64,000 nt of DNA from Rhipidocladum racemiflorum (GCA_036346355.1 CM070591.1:19700001-19764000); one strand, 5' to 3'. Numbered from the stretch's first letter, positions 21,059 through 31,574 are shown. Notes: generated from the sequence alone by a model not told the origin. Program-made: numbers and translations.

Positions 21059-21671
21059 ATACGCGTGCAAGAGTTGTACTCGGCCAGGTTGGGCCAAGAG
21101 GAGTTGTGTTGAATACATGCTCTTTCTAGGATTAGGAGTGGGAATCCTTTTAGGATTAGGAATCCTTCTACGATTAGGACTCCTTCTAGGATTAGGTGTG
21201 TTTGCCTTCTTTAAATAGAGGGGTTGCCTCCTGTTGAAGGCAATCAAGCTTTGAGCAAGCTTTAGGGTTGTACTCTTTTGTTTGGAGTATTTTATACAAA
21301 AGAAAGGAGAAATAAAGATCAAGTTCATCAAATCTTTCGGCGAGCTACAATTCTAGTTAGATTTATTCTCGCCATCTTCTGGAACAGTAAGCTTGAGAAG
21401 GTCATAACTTTTGATCCGTAAGTCCGATTGAGCTGATTCTTTTCGGGTTTGATTCGTATTGGAATCTAGTTTCTTATGTCCAAATTTCAGATCGATCGGA
21501 CGGTTGGATCTCCGGGAATTCGTGTTTTACCAAACCTCTATCATTCTGTTTTTTCAAAACGAGGCAATTATTTGGTTCTATTTTGGGGTAAACTTTTAAT
21601 AGATCAAGAATTTGGTTTTAGCTTCCGCACAATCATTCACCCCCCCTCTGATTGCTATATTCGGTCCTACA
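21059..21671 (+). repeat. Truncated Sirevirus 3' LTR (second copy)
   Basis: Corresponds to 7383-7997, starting abruptly at ATACGCGTGC after the gypsy-2 LTR and ending TCCTACA, then CATTC. It has no 5' half and no interior on its left. Confidence 0.92.
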
Positions 21672-22425
21672 CATTCGGCTTGAAAAACAATGGGGCCATG
21701 TACCAACGTGCTATGAATCATATTTTCCACAATTTAATCGGCCATACGGTAGAAATTTATATCGACGATGTTGTCGTGAAATTGAAAGAGAATTGGCAAC
21801 ACTTAGCCAATTTGGAAAAAATGTTTGAGAGCACAAGGGCACATGGCTGAAGATGAATCCGCTCAAATGCGCTTTTGGGGTATCGGCTAGACAATTCCTT
21901 GGGTTCATTGTGCATGAAAAAGGGATTGAAGTAAATCAAGCAAAAGTGAAAGCTATAGCCGATACTAAGCCACCGACAAACAAAAAAGAGCTACAGATAT
22001 TGATCGGCAAGATCAATTACCTGCGACGCTTCATTTCAAATTTGTCCGGTCGAATTCGCGCCTTCACCCCATTGTTGAAACTAAAAGACAACCAAGAGTT
22101 TGTGTGGGGAGCCGATCAGCAGAAAGCTTTTGATGATATAAAAGGCTATCTGATGAAACCTCCGGTTTTGGTTGCGCTAAAGAGTGATTTACCCTTCAGA
22201 ATGTACATATCGGCTGAAGAAGAAGCAATAGGAGCCGTCCTGACGCAAGAAGCTGATGGTAAAGAACAAGTCATATTTTATTTAAGCCGGTGACTTTTGG
22301 ATGCTGAAATCAGGTACCCCCTTGTGGAAAAGTTATGCTTGTCTTTGTATTTCGCTTGCGCAAAATTGAGGCACTACATCCTGACATCAAGATGCACTAT
22401 AGTATGTAAAACCAACATCATTAAG
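21059..22425 (+). repeat. Large direct repeat, copy 2
   Basis: Second copy of 7383-8751: 5'-truncated Sirevirus LTR (21059-21671) with CATTC and gypsy-1 RT/RNase H to TTAAG at 22421-22425. It then continues into gypsy-1 sequence absent from copy 1. Confidence 0.92.
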
Positions 22426-23106
22426 TACATACTATCCGCACCAATTCTACGAGGTCGACTCGGTAAATGGGCGTATGCTTTAACCGAGTTCGACCTAACA
22501 TACGAATCGGCTAAGTCCGTCAAAGGACAGGTTATAGCCGATTTTCTCACAGGGAGTGCCACGCTAACTGGGATGGCCAATATCACTCCTTGGCAACTGT
22601 ACTTCGACGGATCAGTTTGCCAGGAGGGTGAAGGCATCGGCATAGTGCTAATCTCACCAAAAGGGCAGGAATTTGAATTCATGTATCGGCTTAATAGCCG
22701 ATGTTCTAATAATCAAGCAGAATATGAAGCATTGCTCAATGGGTTACAACTGCTAGAAAGCATGGGGATAAGCGACGTGGAAGCCTTTGGGGATTCAATG
22801 TTGATCGTACAACAAGTCAAGGGTGAATACCAATGCAATGACGAGGTACTGGCCTAGTATTTGCATCAATGCCTCCAAGTTATAGGAACATTCACAACAT
22901 TCTCCATAAAACATATCACTAGGGAGATCAATGATAAGGCAAACCTATTAGCGCAATGGTCATCAGGGTACAAAAGCAAAAGCCGACCGGAATCGACCGA
23001 GTCAAGCAATGGGTCAGTTATGTGTGTTCAACCTGTCGACTGGAGAACAGAAGTAAGGAATTACTTGTTAGATCCATCTAAGCCGACTGAACGAAAAGTC
23101 CGGTAG
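21677..23106 (+). pseudogene. gypsy-1 RT/RNase H, copy 2 with complete RNase H
   Basis: Repeats the RT segment of 8003-8751 (catalytic YIDDVVVKLK at about 21760) and continues through RNase H. Catalytic residues are visible: Asp in LYFDGSVCQEGEGIGIVLI, Glu in NNQAEYEALLNGLQLL, Asp in EAFGDSMLIVQQV, and the KANLLAQ end. Stops at 21848, 22291 (CGA in copy 1, TGA here), 22856 and 23104 interrupt an otherwise well preserved frame. Confidence 0.88.
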
Positions 23107-24297
23107 AAGGCATTAAAATATGTCGTACTGGAGAACACATTGTATTTTCGAACCATGGAGGGTTTGTTGCTAAGGTGCCTGGGGGTTGAGGAGACCAAGG
23201 TAGCAATGGGAGAAGTCCACGAAGGAATTTGTGGGTCGCACCAATCAGCTCACAAAATGAAATGGATGCTAAGGCGGACGGGATACTTTTGGCCGATGAT
23301 GTTGGAAGATTGCTTCAAGTATTACAAAGGATGTCAGACATGTCAAAAGTTTGGTAACATACAGTCGGCGCCAGCGTCAGCGTTACATCCGATCATCAAA
23401 CCATGGCCGTTTAGGGGATGGGGAATAGATATAATTGGCCAAATATTTCCAATGTCCAGCAAAGGCCATAAGTTTATTCTCGCGGCAACAGACTATTTTT
23501 CAAAATGGGTCGAAGCCATACCACTTAAAAGGGTTACTAGCATGGAATTAATCGGCTTTGTCAACGAACATATCGTCCATCGGTTTGGAATCCCGCAAAC
23601 AATCACTACCGATCAAGGGACGGTATTTATGTCCAAGGAGTTCCAAGATTTCGCAAAAAGCCTAGGGATCAAACTACTCAATTCCTCACCCTATTATGCT
23701 CAGGCTAATGGACAAGCCGAGTCATCAAACAAAACATTGATAAAGTTGATAAAAAGGAAAATTGAGGAAAAACAAAGGAACTGGCACTCGATGCTATCAG
23801 AAGCCTTATGGGCCTATCGGCTATCTTACCATGGATCGACTAAGCTATCACTTTTCCAGTTAGTCTATGGACAAGAAGCCATTCTGCCCGTAGAGATCAA
23901 CATCGACTCGGTCAGAGTATCTGAACAAAATAATTTATTGGCCGATGAGTACAGACACCTAATGCTTGACAATTTAGATGACTTGGCAGAGCTAAGGCTG
24001 AATACGCTAGATCGGCTTGAAAAGAACAAAGAAAGGGTCGCCAGAGCATACAACAAAAAGGTCATGCCAAAATCTTTTGACCAAGCCGATTTAGTATGGA
24101 AAACCATATTACCGATTGGGTCCAAAGATAATCGGTTTGGCAAATGGTCACCAACGTGGGAAGGACCATACAGAATAAATTGGCTTACCGACGAGAATTC
24201 CTATATACTTGAAACGCTCGAAGGGATAACGTTACCTAAGGCGATTAACGGGAAATACATGAAGCTGTACTATCCTAGAGTATGGATCGGAGCATAG
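23107..24297 (+). CDS. gypsy-1 integrase
   Basis: One uninterrupted frame of about 390 residues (ATG at 23140) encodes a full Ty3/gypsy integrase, which inserts the element cDNA into the genome. The HHCC zinc domain is complete (HEGICGSHQSAH, then CQTCQKFG). The core has Asp in WGIDIIG, Asp in TTDQGTVFMSKEFQ and Glu in ANGQAESSNKTLIK, so the DDE triad is intact. The C-terminal part (RVARAYNKKVMPKSF, WEGPYRINWL) ends at TAG 24295-24297 without a chromodomain, as in Tat elements. A TAG at 23104 separates it from RNase H, so it could not be made as part of Pol. Confidence 0.9.
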   Translation, partial: KALKYVVLENTLYFRTMEGLLLRCLGVEETKVAMGEVHEGICGSHQSAHKMKWMLRRTGYFWPMMLEDCFKYYKGCQTCQKFGNIQSAPASALHPIIKPWPFRGWGIDIIGQIFPMSSKGHKFILAATDYFSKWVEAIPLKRVTSMELIGFVNEHIVHRFGIPQTITTDQGTVFMSKEFQDFAKSLGIKLLNSSPYYAQANGQAESSNKTLIKLIKRKIEEKQRNWHSMLSEALWAYRLSYHGSTKLSLFQLVYGQEAILPVEINIDSVRVSEQNNLLADEYRHLMLDNLDDLAELRLNTLDRLEKNKERVARAYNKKVMPKSFDQADLVWKTILPIGSKDNRFGKWSPTWEGPYRINWLTDENSYILETLEGITLPKAINGKYMKLYYPRVWIGA

Positions 24298-24469
24298 ACA
24301 CATCCAGTCAATAATGCTAAAGATGAAGCAAAAGCATTAAAACAATCGGCTACTGAAGCCGATGATAAGACTGTTACATCCCAACATCCAAAACAGATAC
24401 AACCACAAGTTTCAAGCAAACATCCAACAAGTAACGAACGTCATTTGAACTTAAAAGAAATTACAGCCC
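24298..24469 (+). other. gypsy-1 spacer
   Basis: Short convergent gap between the integrase stop and the end of the antisense gene. Confidence 0.6.
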
Positions 24470-27121
24470 TCACCCGGGCAAATGAGCTCCTAAACCCGAT
24501 AGTGCCGCTGCTGCCTTCCCGATGGTGGTCTGGACGCTGTTAACAAGTTTTTCATCGGCTGCTGCATTGCCGAGGATGGGTGTCAACTTGGCCGACTGGA
24601 GCTTGACTTTTGCAAATACTTCGCCAATCTGCCGCTTCTGGTCCGCCAGGGAAGAAGTTGATTCGGCAGTTTTTACCTGGCAATCGGCGAGTTCTTTGGT
24701 AACCAAGGCCAACTGCTCTTCAAGATTTTTCTTGGCCGACATCAGCTCTTGAATTCGCCCCTTAACCAATTTTAGGGTTGCGGACCCTTGGTCGTATTCC
24801 TTCTTCTTGAGCTTGGCGTCGGCCACCATCCGATCCAAAAGGAGCTGGTCGACTTGTTGTGCTTCCCTCCTGGCTATCCGAGACCGAGCCGACTCCACTT
24901 CTTCCCTCCAGTCATCCAAATGGTAGACATCCAGTAAGGCTTCCATAGCTTCGGGGGGGAGGTCGGCTTGCACGGCGGCCATGGCAGTTCTTAAAGATTG
25001 AGTATTCGCCAAGAGCTGGGCCTCAGGCTACATCACTTCGTGAAGTAGGCGGTTAAGCCGCTCCTGCATGCTTGGCACAGAGGTTACAGCAGCCGACACA
25101 GTGGCAGATGTATCAATAATTCTCCGAATGTCTGCCGGGTAGTCATCGGTGGCCACCACTTCTGGGTCATCTAGCTCATCCAAGGTGAAGCCCAAAAGAT
25201 CGGCTGGATTTGTCGATAAATCCGGAGAAGCAGTGACGTCGATTATCGGAGGTGGCACATCAGGAAGCATTGGAGACAGCAAGGGCGGAATGGCCGATGA
25301 AGTACCCTGGAGGTCGGCCAGAACCCCGACCACTTGCACTGACGGCGATTGCTGAAATCAGAAGATAATGGTCAGCACCGCGTAAAGTAAAGTACTTCAT
25401 TTAAGGCTAAGGAATAAGACCAGATTTACATCGATAGCTGAATGCTCCGGGGAGTGGTCGGCTGAACGTCTCGCAGGCCTGGGCGATCGCCTGGCGGACT
25501 TCTTTTTCCTCTCTGAACCACACGGGTTAGCATCAGCAAAAACGATAAGAAGAAATATAGAAGTCGATGCACTTGGAGCAACTTACTTGCAGGGCGTTGC
25601 TGTTGGGCGAGATCCGACAGGTATGGGCTCCGAATACCTAAGGTACCCGATGTATAGCCCGTAGTATCGGTCGTCTGGCCCGGCCGTCTTTGTCGGCTAC
25701 TGCCAGCGGAAACGTTTGGGTCAGCTGCTTGCCCCCTAATGTCCGTTGCCGTCCTCCCCTGTAAAGGCCAAAAAACTCAGTAAAACCGATCACAAGCGGA
25801 ACCTTCGAAAGAAATATAGGCGTCGTACCTCTACAGCTACTGAAGTATTGGTATAACCAGAACTCTCGTTGGAGTTAGAGGCTACAGTCGGCTCATGAAA
25901 ATCGGGTAAAAACTTAGAAATTATAGCCGACGGCGTCCTGTCTAGCAAAAGCGCTCCAGCTATGGCAGCCCACCATTGCGAGAAAGCAGCCAATTGACGG
26001 GAGTTAAGGAAAAAATGTGGCATCGAGAGAACTTGGAGGTCATCAGCTACCTCGAGTATGATTTCTGTTGCAGTTTTGTTAGTCACCCGAGATCGGGGCT
26101 CGAGGCAAGAAAGCAAAGAGAAATGAGGGATAGTCTATCCAAAACCCAGTTGACGGGCATAGATTGAAGGATGGTAGAATTCATATGACGGCTGAAATGT
26201 TCGATTCCGGGTATTCAGGCCGACATGAAGAACGCTTGGGGAAAGGAAAAATCTGTACAAATCTAAGGTAGACTGAGGCATCGAGGAGCTGTCGGCATCT
26301 AAATTGAGAAATGAAGGCCATGGGTAGTCGGCTACATTGATAAAGCTAAAAAAGTCTTACTGGCCGAAGGAAGATCTGTCTAGAGTCAGAAAGAAACTAA
26401 GGTATTTGTGCAAACCAGCTGGAGACATCTTTAACTCACCAGCGGAACACATGATGAACGTTTCCCCATAGGATCGGCTAGCTCTGTAGGTGGGGATCGT
26501 GTTTTCAAGATAGTCTTCCCGGGGAAAGGTTGAACTTCCCAATGGCTCAGAAAGGATAGATCGGTTAAACATACAATAAAGCCAGATTTGAATAAACCAT
26601 AGGGGTCCTCCCACATTACCAACTACGAAGCTGGCAAAGCCGAAAAAAAGTCGGCTACGGATAATGTGCATCATTTGGTAAACAGCTCCCAGGAAAGTTT
26701 TTCCAAGCGCGAGCCAATGGCCTTCCACTAGTCATTTTGCTATCAACTGGCAGGATTGGGTAGGACCAACAGAGGCTCCACAGAATAGGTATCAGTCTAG
26801 CCATAGGTTGAGAAAGGCAACATGCTCTTCAGCCGATACCGGGCCATTTACCTTGTTGTTGTGTTGGATGTACTTGTGCCAACCCTCCCCTTTGGTTTGG
26901 ATCAGCTTATATCTTGGTTTCCCACTAAAAGCCGACAATTGGTCACCATCTGGCCTAAGGCAGCAAAGTTGAGCCACATCAAGCAAGGTAGGGCCAATCA
27001 GACCAGTTAGAAAAAGGAAGGCGTTGAAACAATCGGACCAAAAATAACAAGCTGCGGCTACCAAAGGCTCATTAGCCTCTGGATCGGCTAGGCTCAAGGG
27101 GAGGGATTCGGCTATTCCCAT
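24470..27121 (-). pseudogene. gypsy-1 antisense gene: plant mobile domain-like protein with C-terminal coiled coil
   Basis: On the minus strand, in order: MGIAESLPLSLADPEANEPL, FNAFLFLTGLIGPTLLDVAQ and GDQLSAFSGKPRYKL (27121-26792); MEGHWLALGKTFLGAVYQMM and VGGPLWFIQIWLY (26728-26357); AAFSQWWAAIAGALLL (26116-25790); an acidic linker (25339-25028); and a 180-residue coiled coil (25012-24470) with QELMSAKKNLEEQLALVTKE. The first parts read like the plant mobile domain (aminotransferase-like, PMD) found in host MAIN-type proteins and as an antisense ORF of Tat elements. Gaps between blocks may be introns or frame breaks. Identification of the coiled-coil part as the same gene rests on order and strand. 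Confidence 0.7.
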
Positions 27122-27427
27122 TCGTTCTCACTCTACCCTCTTTTGAGCCGATACCCTAATGAACTAGGATCTCCATTCCCCCATTCTTTTATATTGTATC
27201 CAGCAGCCGATAAGGGGAGCCTAGGGATTTCCTCATTAATTACCGTGTCGGCTTCTATGGTGCCTACCGGCCCTAGGAAAAACTGATTGTTGCTATGAGG
27301 AATCGAGATGAATACCTGAGAAGGTCCATTTCAGCCGATTTCGAGGGAGTCAAGAGAAAGCGAAGAAAGCCGGTTGTTGAAGATTCGAGAGCTTGAAGGA
27401 GTGAAAATGACCATGGAGGGACCCACA

Positions 27428-27435
27428 TATTTATA
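27428..27435 (-). promoter_or_regulatory. TATA box for the gypsy-1 antisense gene
   Basis: TATAAATA on the minus strand, about 310 bp upstream of the antisense ATG and inside the element, about 185 bp before its 3' LTR. Confidence 0.55.
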
Positions 27436-27603
27436 CCGTAGTGAAAAAAGGCGAACGAGCGGGAACAGTTTCGGCATTAAAAGCGCACCGAGATTTTTAC
27501 GGCGCTATTAATGGGGCGGGTATCGAGGAGATATTCCCTATAATCCGATTGAAAAGCCGATGGTAGCAAAGCATGATTTTTGGAAGACAACAAGTTATCT
27601 TCC

Positions 27604-27619
27604 AAAAATGGGGGGCATA
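27604..27619 (+). promoter_or_regulatory. gypsy-1 polypurine tract
   Basis: AAAAATGGGGGGCATA directly before the LTR start TGTTTGCACC. Confidence 0.85.
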
Positions 27620-28158
27620 TGTTTGCACCAAAATTTGGCGTATATAATAATTATCGGTCCACTTGTGAAACAGAGTTTGATGCGATTAAGGGTTAGAAAG
27701 ATACGCCGTAACCGATAAGGATTCAATTGCTAAAACGGAAAGAAATCAGATCGAGGCCGATATGGAATCAGTCGTGTCCAAGGAGGACTTGGATCGGCCG
27801 AAGCAATATAAAAGAGGACAAACTAGGAAGCATGAGGGGATCACCAACAAATCAACACAACCCTATTTACAATTTTCCCGTTTCGTTGAGTTTTCGTAGC
27901 AATCTTTCCTCTGTAAGTCATCGAGATCAATAAAAGTTGCGCATCGCCGATTTGTTGCTCTCGTCGACTTGTTTTTCAGGTTTGATCTGCTTTGCTTGTT
28001 GCGCATTGCCTCTCAAAGTCGATCTACCTTTACCTCAGATCAGCCCTAATCGGCTGATCTAGTTATCCCCTTATCGGCCATTAGCCGATCAGTGTTAAGC
28101 CGATAATTGTTGTTATCGGCTGGTTAAAACTCACGTTCGCATTACCTTGTCAATTACA
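27620..28158 (+). repeat. gypsy-1 3' LTR
   Basis: TGTTTGCACC to GTCAATTACA, 539 bp. A TATA box TATAAAA at 27807-27813 and an AATAAA at 27929-27934 give a plausible promoter and poly(A) signal. It is followed by GGTCAAATTGAC and then TGGCACGC at 28171, which looks like a Tat PBS, so the LTR may have been the 5' LTR of a further copy. Confidence 0.85.
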
Positions 28159-28566
28159 GGTCAAATTGACTGGCACGCTCTCAAACCCGGTGTTTGCCCT
28201 GTGTGTTCGAAGCTAAGAACCCTCCGTCACGTTTTTAGCGCGGACAACTATGTTGTGGTTTATGTCGTGTTGGTCATTATGGTTAAATGTTCATTCCGTA
28301 GACATTCATGTGCGATTTAAATTTATATTCTTGTCATGAGATGGCTCTGAAATCCTTGATTTGCAATATTGTTGTTAACTTTCATTATGCTGTTGTGCTA
28401 TGAATCTATTGTTGATGCTTAAAATCATGTTAAAGAGATTACATCCTGTCGAAATTTTGTGTAAATAATTAGGGTAGTTGCTGTAATTTAGTTTTATTAT
28501 TGCTATTTGGTTGTTAGTATTGCTCTTTATGGTGATATTCTGGGCATAATAGGTGCCGGGGTGTTA
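28159..28566 (+). other. PBS-like stub followed by an LTR-like fragment
   Basis: The first 25-30 bases resemble a Tat primer site. The rest is AT-rich, has no ORF and ends GGGGTGTTACA at about 28556-28566, a typical end of grass gypsy LTRs (or their start on the minus strand). I cannot pair it with another LTR in this window. Confidence 0.45.
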
Positions 28567-29289
28567 CACTTACGTTTCATGGTGAACTGGTTCATGGAAT
28601 AGTGTACTAACAAGTGGGAACACATGTAAATAACTTGGTCCACAGTAGACTGAATCCACCGAACAGTCTAGGGTTAGAGTTCGGGTGTACCACATGTATG
28701 ATAATGGGCATGACACGGCAACGTAAATGCTGAGGTGGTAGCTGACAAGGCGGAAAGGAGTCGATGAGGTGGAGGGTGGCATAGCAAAAGTTGGCCTAGC
28801 CCACACATGAGTGACACGCTACCACACACAAATGGGACCATCGATAGGTTTAAGAGTAGGTTTCTAGCGAAGGACATGTGGGTCCTGCTTATATTGACAC
28901 AGGTTCCACTCACAAGTGGGACCCATAAAAAGAACGTAAGGAATAGGTCTGGACTTTGACCCGCAGGTGCCTACATGGCTGCTTCTTTTGGTAGCAATGG
29001 CATGGTGGTGGTCAGGCTACCTGTCAGAGAAACACGGGAAAGAGAGAGAAGGGCCTACTGGTAAGAGAGACAGAGAGATGGGCATGTGACAAAGAAGTAG
29101 AGCGTGGCATCCATTACTCTCGGGCCCACCGCAGCTACTAGGGAAGAAGAAGTCGACAGCGGGCCAGCGGCAAATGGTGATCCCAGATCACCGTAGAGTC
29201 ACACCTCACACTACGCCATGGTCAAGGGGTAGAAGACGACGGCGAGTTCTAATTGGATGGAGAAGCCTCGAGGACGACGAAATCAGCGA
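28567..29289. other. LTR-like GC-rich sequence, segment 1 of an interrupted repeat
   Basis: No convincing ORF. The words GTGGGACC and ACATGTGGGTCC and the overall texture resemble the LTR of the chromovirus at 35700-36000. It appears to continue at 32692-32832, 54816-54998 and 55547-55979 after removal of element A, the CACTA and the Helitrons, totalling about 1.5 kb and ending GGATGTTACA. The left boundary is unclear. Confidence 0.45.
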
Positions 29290-29294
29290 CGGTG
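29290..29294. repeat. Target-site duplication CGGTG of element A
   Basis: CGGTG precedes the LTR start TGTGATG. On the right the first copy after the LTR reads CAGTG (32511-32515), and a duplicated junction 116 bp further reads CGGTG (32627-32631). Confidence 0.8.
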
Positions 29295-29529
29295 TGTGAT
29301 GTCCCTTGGCACCGATCGCCTCGGCACGTGAGATCAGCACGCTGGTTTGGCGATCACGAACGACAAAACAGAGAAGAACCAAGGATACAGAGAAGAACAA
29401 CGAAGAAAGGAGAGAAGGGGAAAGTAGTTGTTTCAATTCATTTCTTTTTTCTCGTCCCTCTCTCTTTCCTGAACCCAGACTCTTTATACCTCCCTCTCCA
29501 CCTCTGCCCAGTGGGCCTCAGGCGTTACA
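29295..29529 (-). repeat. Element A LTR (3' LTR in element orientation)
   Basis: Plus-strand TGTGATGTCCC to GGCGTTACA. It reads the same as 32276-32510 except AACAACG versus AACAGCG. Confidence 0.9.
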
Positions 29530-29550
29530 TTACCGCCCCCTTGAAATTTT
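29530..29550 (-). promoter_or_regulatory. Element A polypurine tract
   Basis: On the minus strand TTTCAAGGGGGCGGTAA directly precedes the LTR. Confidence 0.75.
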
Positions 29551-29639
29551 GCTTGTCCCCAAGCAAAAGTGTGGCTTAACATTGACTCCACATAATTCCG
29601 GGATCCCATGGCATAAACAGCTCAATTTCAAGTACTACT

Positions 29640-29790
29640 ATCTTGCCATCCTTTTGTTGTCCAAGGAGATCGATAACACCCCCGTAATGTCTAATGTTGA
29701 GAACTGCACTTTGTTCTTGGACTACAAGATCGAACATATCAAGGCCCTCATCCATCAGCCCATCTTGACTACAACCTGACAAAACAGCCA
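29640..29790 (-). pseudogene. Captured PPR-protein fragment, C-terminal part (element A)
   Basis: VLSGCSQDGLMDEGLDMFDL and AVLNIRHYGGVIDLLGQ match the wording of late repeats in plant pentatricopeptide-repeat proteins (usual forms ALSGCSHGGLVDEGL and HYGCVIDLLGRAG). It runs straight into the element's own 3' end. Host PPR proteins bind organelle RNA; a fragment this short would not. Confidence 0.68.
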
Positions 29791-29994
29791 ACAGAGTAAC
29801 AACATCGAGGCTTCACCCTTTCACACATAGATATAAAGAGGCGAAGAACTTCGTGCGAAGCCAGGCATTCCATATTTCATAAGCATCGCATTCCCAGCGA
29901 TGGTGAACTTGCTTGCCATACTCCAGGGCATATTTTGCCATGAACTTGCTTGCCATAATCCAGCGGCCAGCCAGACAATCTTGTGAGAAGGGCC

Positions 29995-30102
29995 GTGAAA
30001 GTGACAGATCCAGCTTTTACCAAGAAGCTCTTGCACATCTTTCAGGGTAATTGGGCGTACAAATCGGTCAATTCTCAAGGAAGTAGTTGCAGCTTTAAAG
30101 CG
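29995..30102 (-). pseudogene. Captured Acinus-like RRM fragment (element A)
   Basis: FKAATTSLRIDRFVRPITLK followed by DVQELLGK resembles the conserved C-terminal region of plant Acinus-type SAP-domain proteins (SLRIDRFVRPFTLKAVQELLG). Acinus acts in RNA splicing complexes. The frame differs from the 484-residue ORF by one shift near 30100. The identification is from memory of the motif. Confidence 0.55.
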
Positions 30103-31549
30103 ATGGCACAATCCTTTCCTTTGGAGAATCCCCACTAGCCGTTGAATCGGACACGCCAAAAGAACGTTTTAAAAGAAGCTGAAAAATATCCTTAGAAACC
30201 AGCTTCTCTCTATCATTGTCTATTGGTGCAGCTGCGCCGTTAGTATCCATAGGATCAGCATCTGATGCGAGGGCATCCACAGGTGGTAGTACCGTGTCCT
30301 GTTTTTGAATTTTGCTGGCTTCAGTGGCATCTAACTTGACTTCAGGAAAGGTCAGGTTTGACTTGACATCAGCACTAGTCGCATCATTGACAACAATTGT
30401 CTCATTGGTGCCAACCTCTCGAGTCTTCTCAACAACAGTCCTGCTGCATGAGGATTTTCTGACTGCTTCGGTCACAGCATCATGGGCTCCTTCAGGGGAT
30501 GTGATAACAAATTCTCCAGCGTTTTGAACCAATCCGCAGCAAGGAACTCCAGAAGAAAGAAGCACTTCAGGAGGCAAGACAATCATCTTCTCATTTAGTG
30601 TTTGAAAGGCTACTGCCATTCTGCAAATCATATCACCAAGAGCAGCAGCTCCTGGATATCCAGCATCATGAAGGCTCTCGGTACCCAGGCCAGTGGAATC
30701 CCTATGAACATCTGATATCCAAAAGGCAATATCACGTATCTGAGACTCAGTTGGAGCATTACGTAGGCGCCATACCTTGTTCCCATACAGAAGAGCAGCA
30801 CCATCACATTTGACTAGATCCATGATATTAGGAGTTCCTGATACGATAGTCAGGGGGAAGGCTTCTCTGAACAGCATGTCATAGAGCATTGTTTGCATCC
30901 TCGGTTCAGGGGTATTACTAGTACCAAGCTTGGTAGCAAGAACCTTGCAGTTGTCATCATGCGTGAAAGTAATATCACCTGTATGACTTACATCTTCCAG
31001 TAGGCTATCTCCTGTTGTCACTTCAGAAGAACAAACAGCATATGTGACTTCAGCATCTACAGCAGGTCCAATTGCGCTTGATACAGTTTGGTTGCCGATC
31101 CCATCTGCATAAGGACACTGTTTTCCTTCCTCAATTTCCTTATGTTTCGGAATTGTCAGCACATTGTGGAAGCCGAAGTCGTGTGGTATCTCCTCATCCC
31201 ACACCACATCTCTGACAGGCAATTCATCGAACACTCGAGGACGGCGTGAAGCAGTGCTTGATGAGGACAGCGTGAAGCAGATCGACGGGGAAGAAGCATT
31301 GGTTGCTGGAGATGGAGCGGTGGTGGTGCTGACGAGTGGCGCAGCGAGGGTGGATCCAATCAGTGCCGAGCTAGTGATAGCCCCAAACCCTAGACCAGAT
31401 GCGGGAGCCGAGATAGTGGTGCGGGGTGCCGATACGGTGGTCAGTCGCGCCACAGCTTGGGCCGTGGCCTCCATCTGCTCGGCCAAGAGTTGATGGTCCT
31501 TCGCCTGCTGCTCCATTGCCTTGGCGGTAATCTCCATTCGAGCCTTCAT
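30095..31549 (-). CDS. Element A chimeric ORF, 484 residues
   Basis: An uninterrupted frame made of unrelated parts. Residues 1-45 are a Gln/Ala-rich helix (EQQAKDHQLLAEQMEATAQA) like a gag-type leader. Residues 46-216 are low-complexity and unidentified (including FDELPVRDVVWDEEIPHDFG). About 217-314 is a phytochrome A piece. About 315-352 is a JmjC-protein piece. About 360-480 is an acidic linker that may belong to the Acinus-like source (PMDTNGAAAPIDND). Segment junctions are in frame, so a fusion protein could be made if transcribed. It is not a functional phytochrome or demethylase because chromophore and metal-binding regions are absent. Confidence 0.75.
   Translation of the reverse strand: MKARMEITAKAMEQQAKDHQLLAEQMEATAQAVARLTTVSAPRTTISAPASGLGFGAITSSALIGSTLAAPLVSTTTAPSPATNASSPSICFTLSSSSTASRRPRVFDELPVRDVVWDEEIPHDFGFHNVLTIPKHKEIEEGKQCPYADGIGNQTVSSAIGPAVDAEVTYAVCSSEVTTGDSLLEDVSHTGDITFTHDDNCKVLATKLGTSNTPEPRMQTMLYDMLFREAFPLTIVSGTPNIMDLVKCDGAALLYGNKVWRLRNAPTESQIRDIAFWISDVHRDSTGLGTESLHDAGYPGAAALGDMICRMAVAFQTLNEKMIVLPPEVLLSSGVPCCGLVQNAGEFVITSPEGAHDAVTEAVRKSSCSRTVVEKTREVGTNETIVVNDATSADVKSNLTFPEVKLDATEASKIQKQDTVLPPVDALASDADPMDTNGAAAPIDNDREKLVSKDIFQLLLKRSFGVSDSTASGDSPKERIVPSL
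30494..30607 (-). pseudogene. Captured JmjC histone demethylase fragment (element A)
   Basis: FQTLNEKMIVLPPEVLLSSG, VPCCGLVQNAGEFVIT is the stretch of plant JMJ705/706-type JmjC proteins just before the catalytic HxxGF motif. The fragment stops before the Fe(II)-binding His. It joins the phytochrome piece directly, in frame. Confidence 0.72.
30608..30901 (-). pseudogene. PHYA: Captured phytochrome A GAF-domain fragment (element A)
   Basis: About 98 residues match grass phytochrome A very closely: FPLTIVSGTPNIMDLVKCDG, AALLYGNKVWRLRNAPTES, DVHRDSTGLGTESLHDAGYP and GAAALGDMICRMAVA. It corresponds to the part of the GAF domain after the chromophore Cys, so it cannot sense light. No intron interrupts it. 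The gene of origin is not in this window. Confidence 0.88.
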
Positions 31550-31574
31550 TTGTTGCTAATTGGCGTCGAATGAA

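Noticed and set aside
29253..29779. Plus-strand ORFs across the element A LTR (repeated at 32287)
   Set aside because: They follow the LTR repeat and run antisense to the element; no domain.
30608..30901. A phytochrome gene
   Set aside because: Only about 98 residues of the GAF domain, without the chromophore Cys or other domains, inside an LTR-bounded element.
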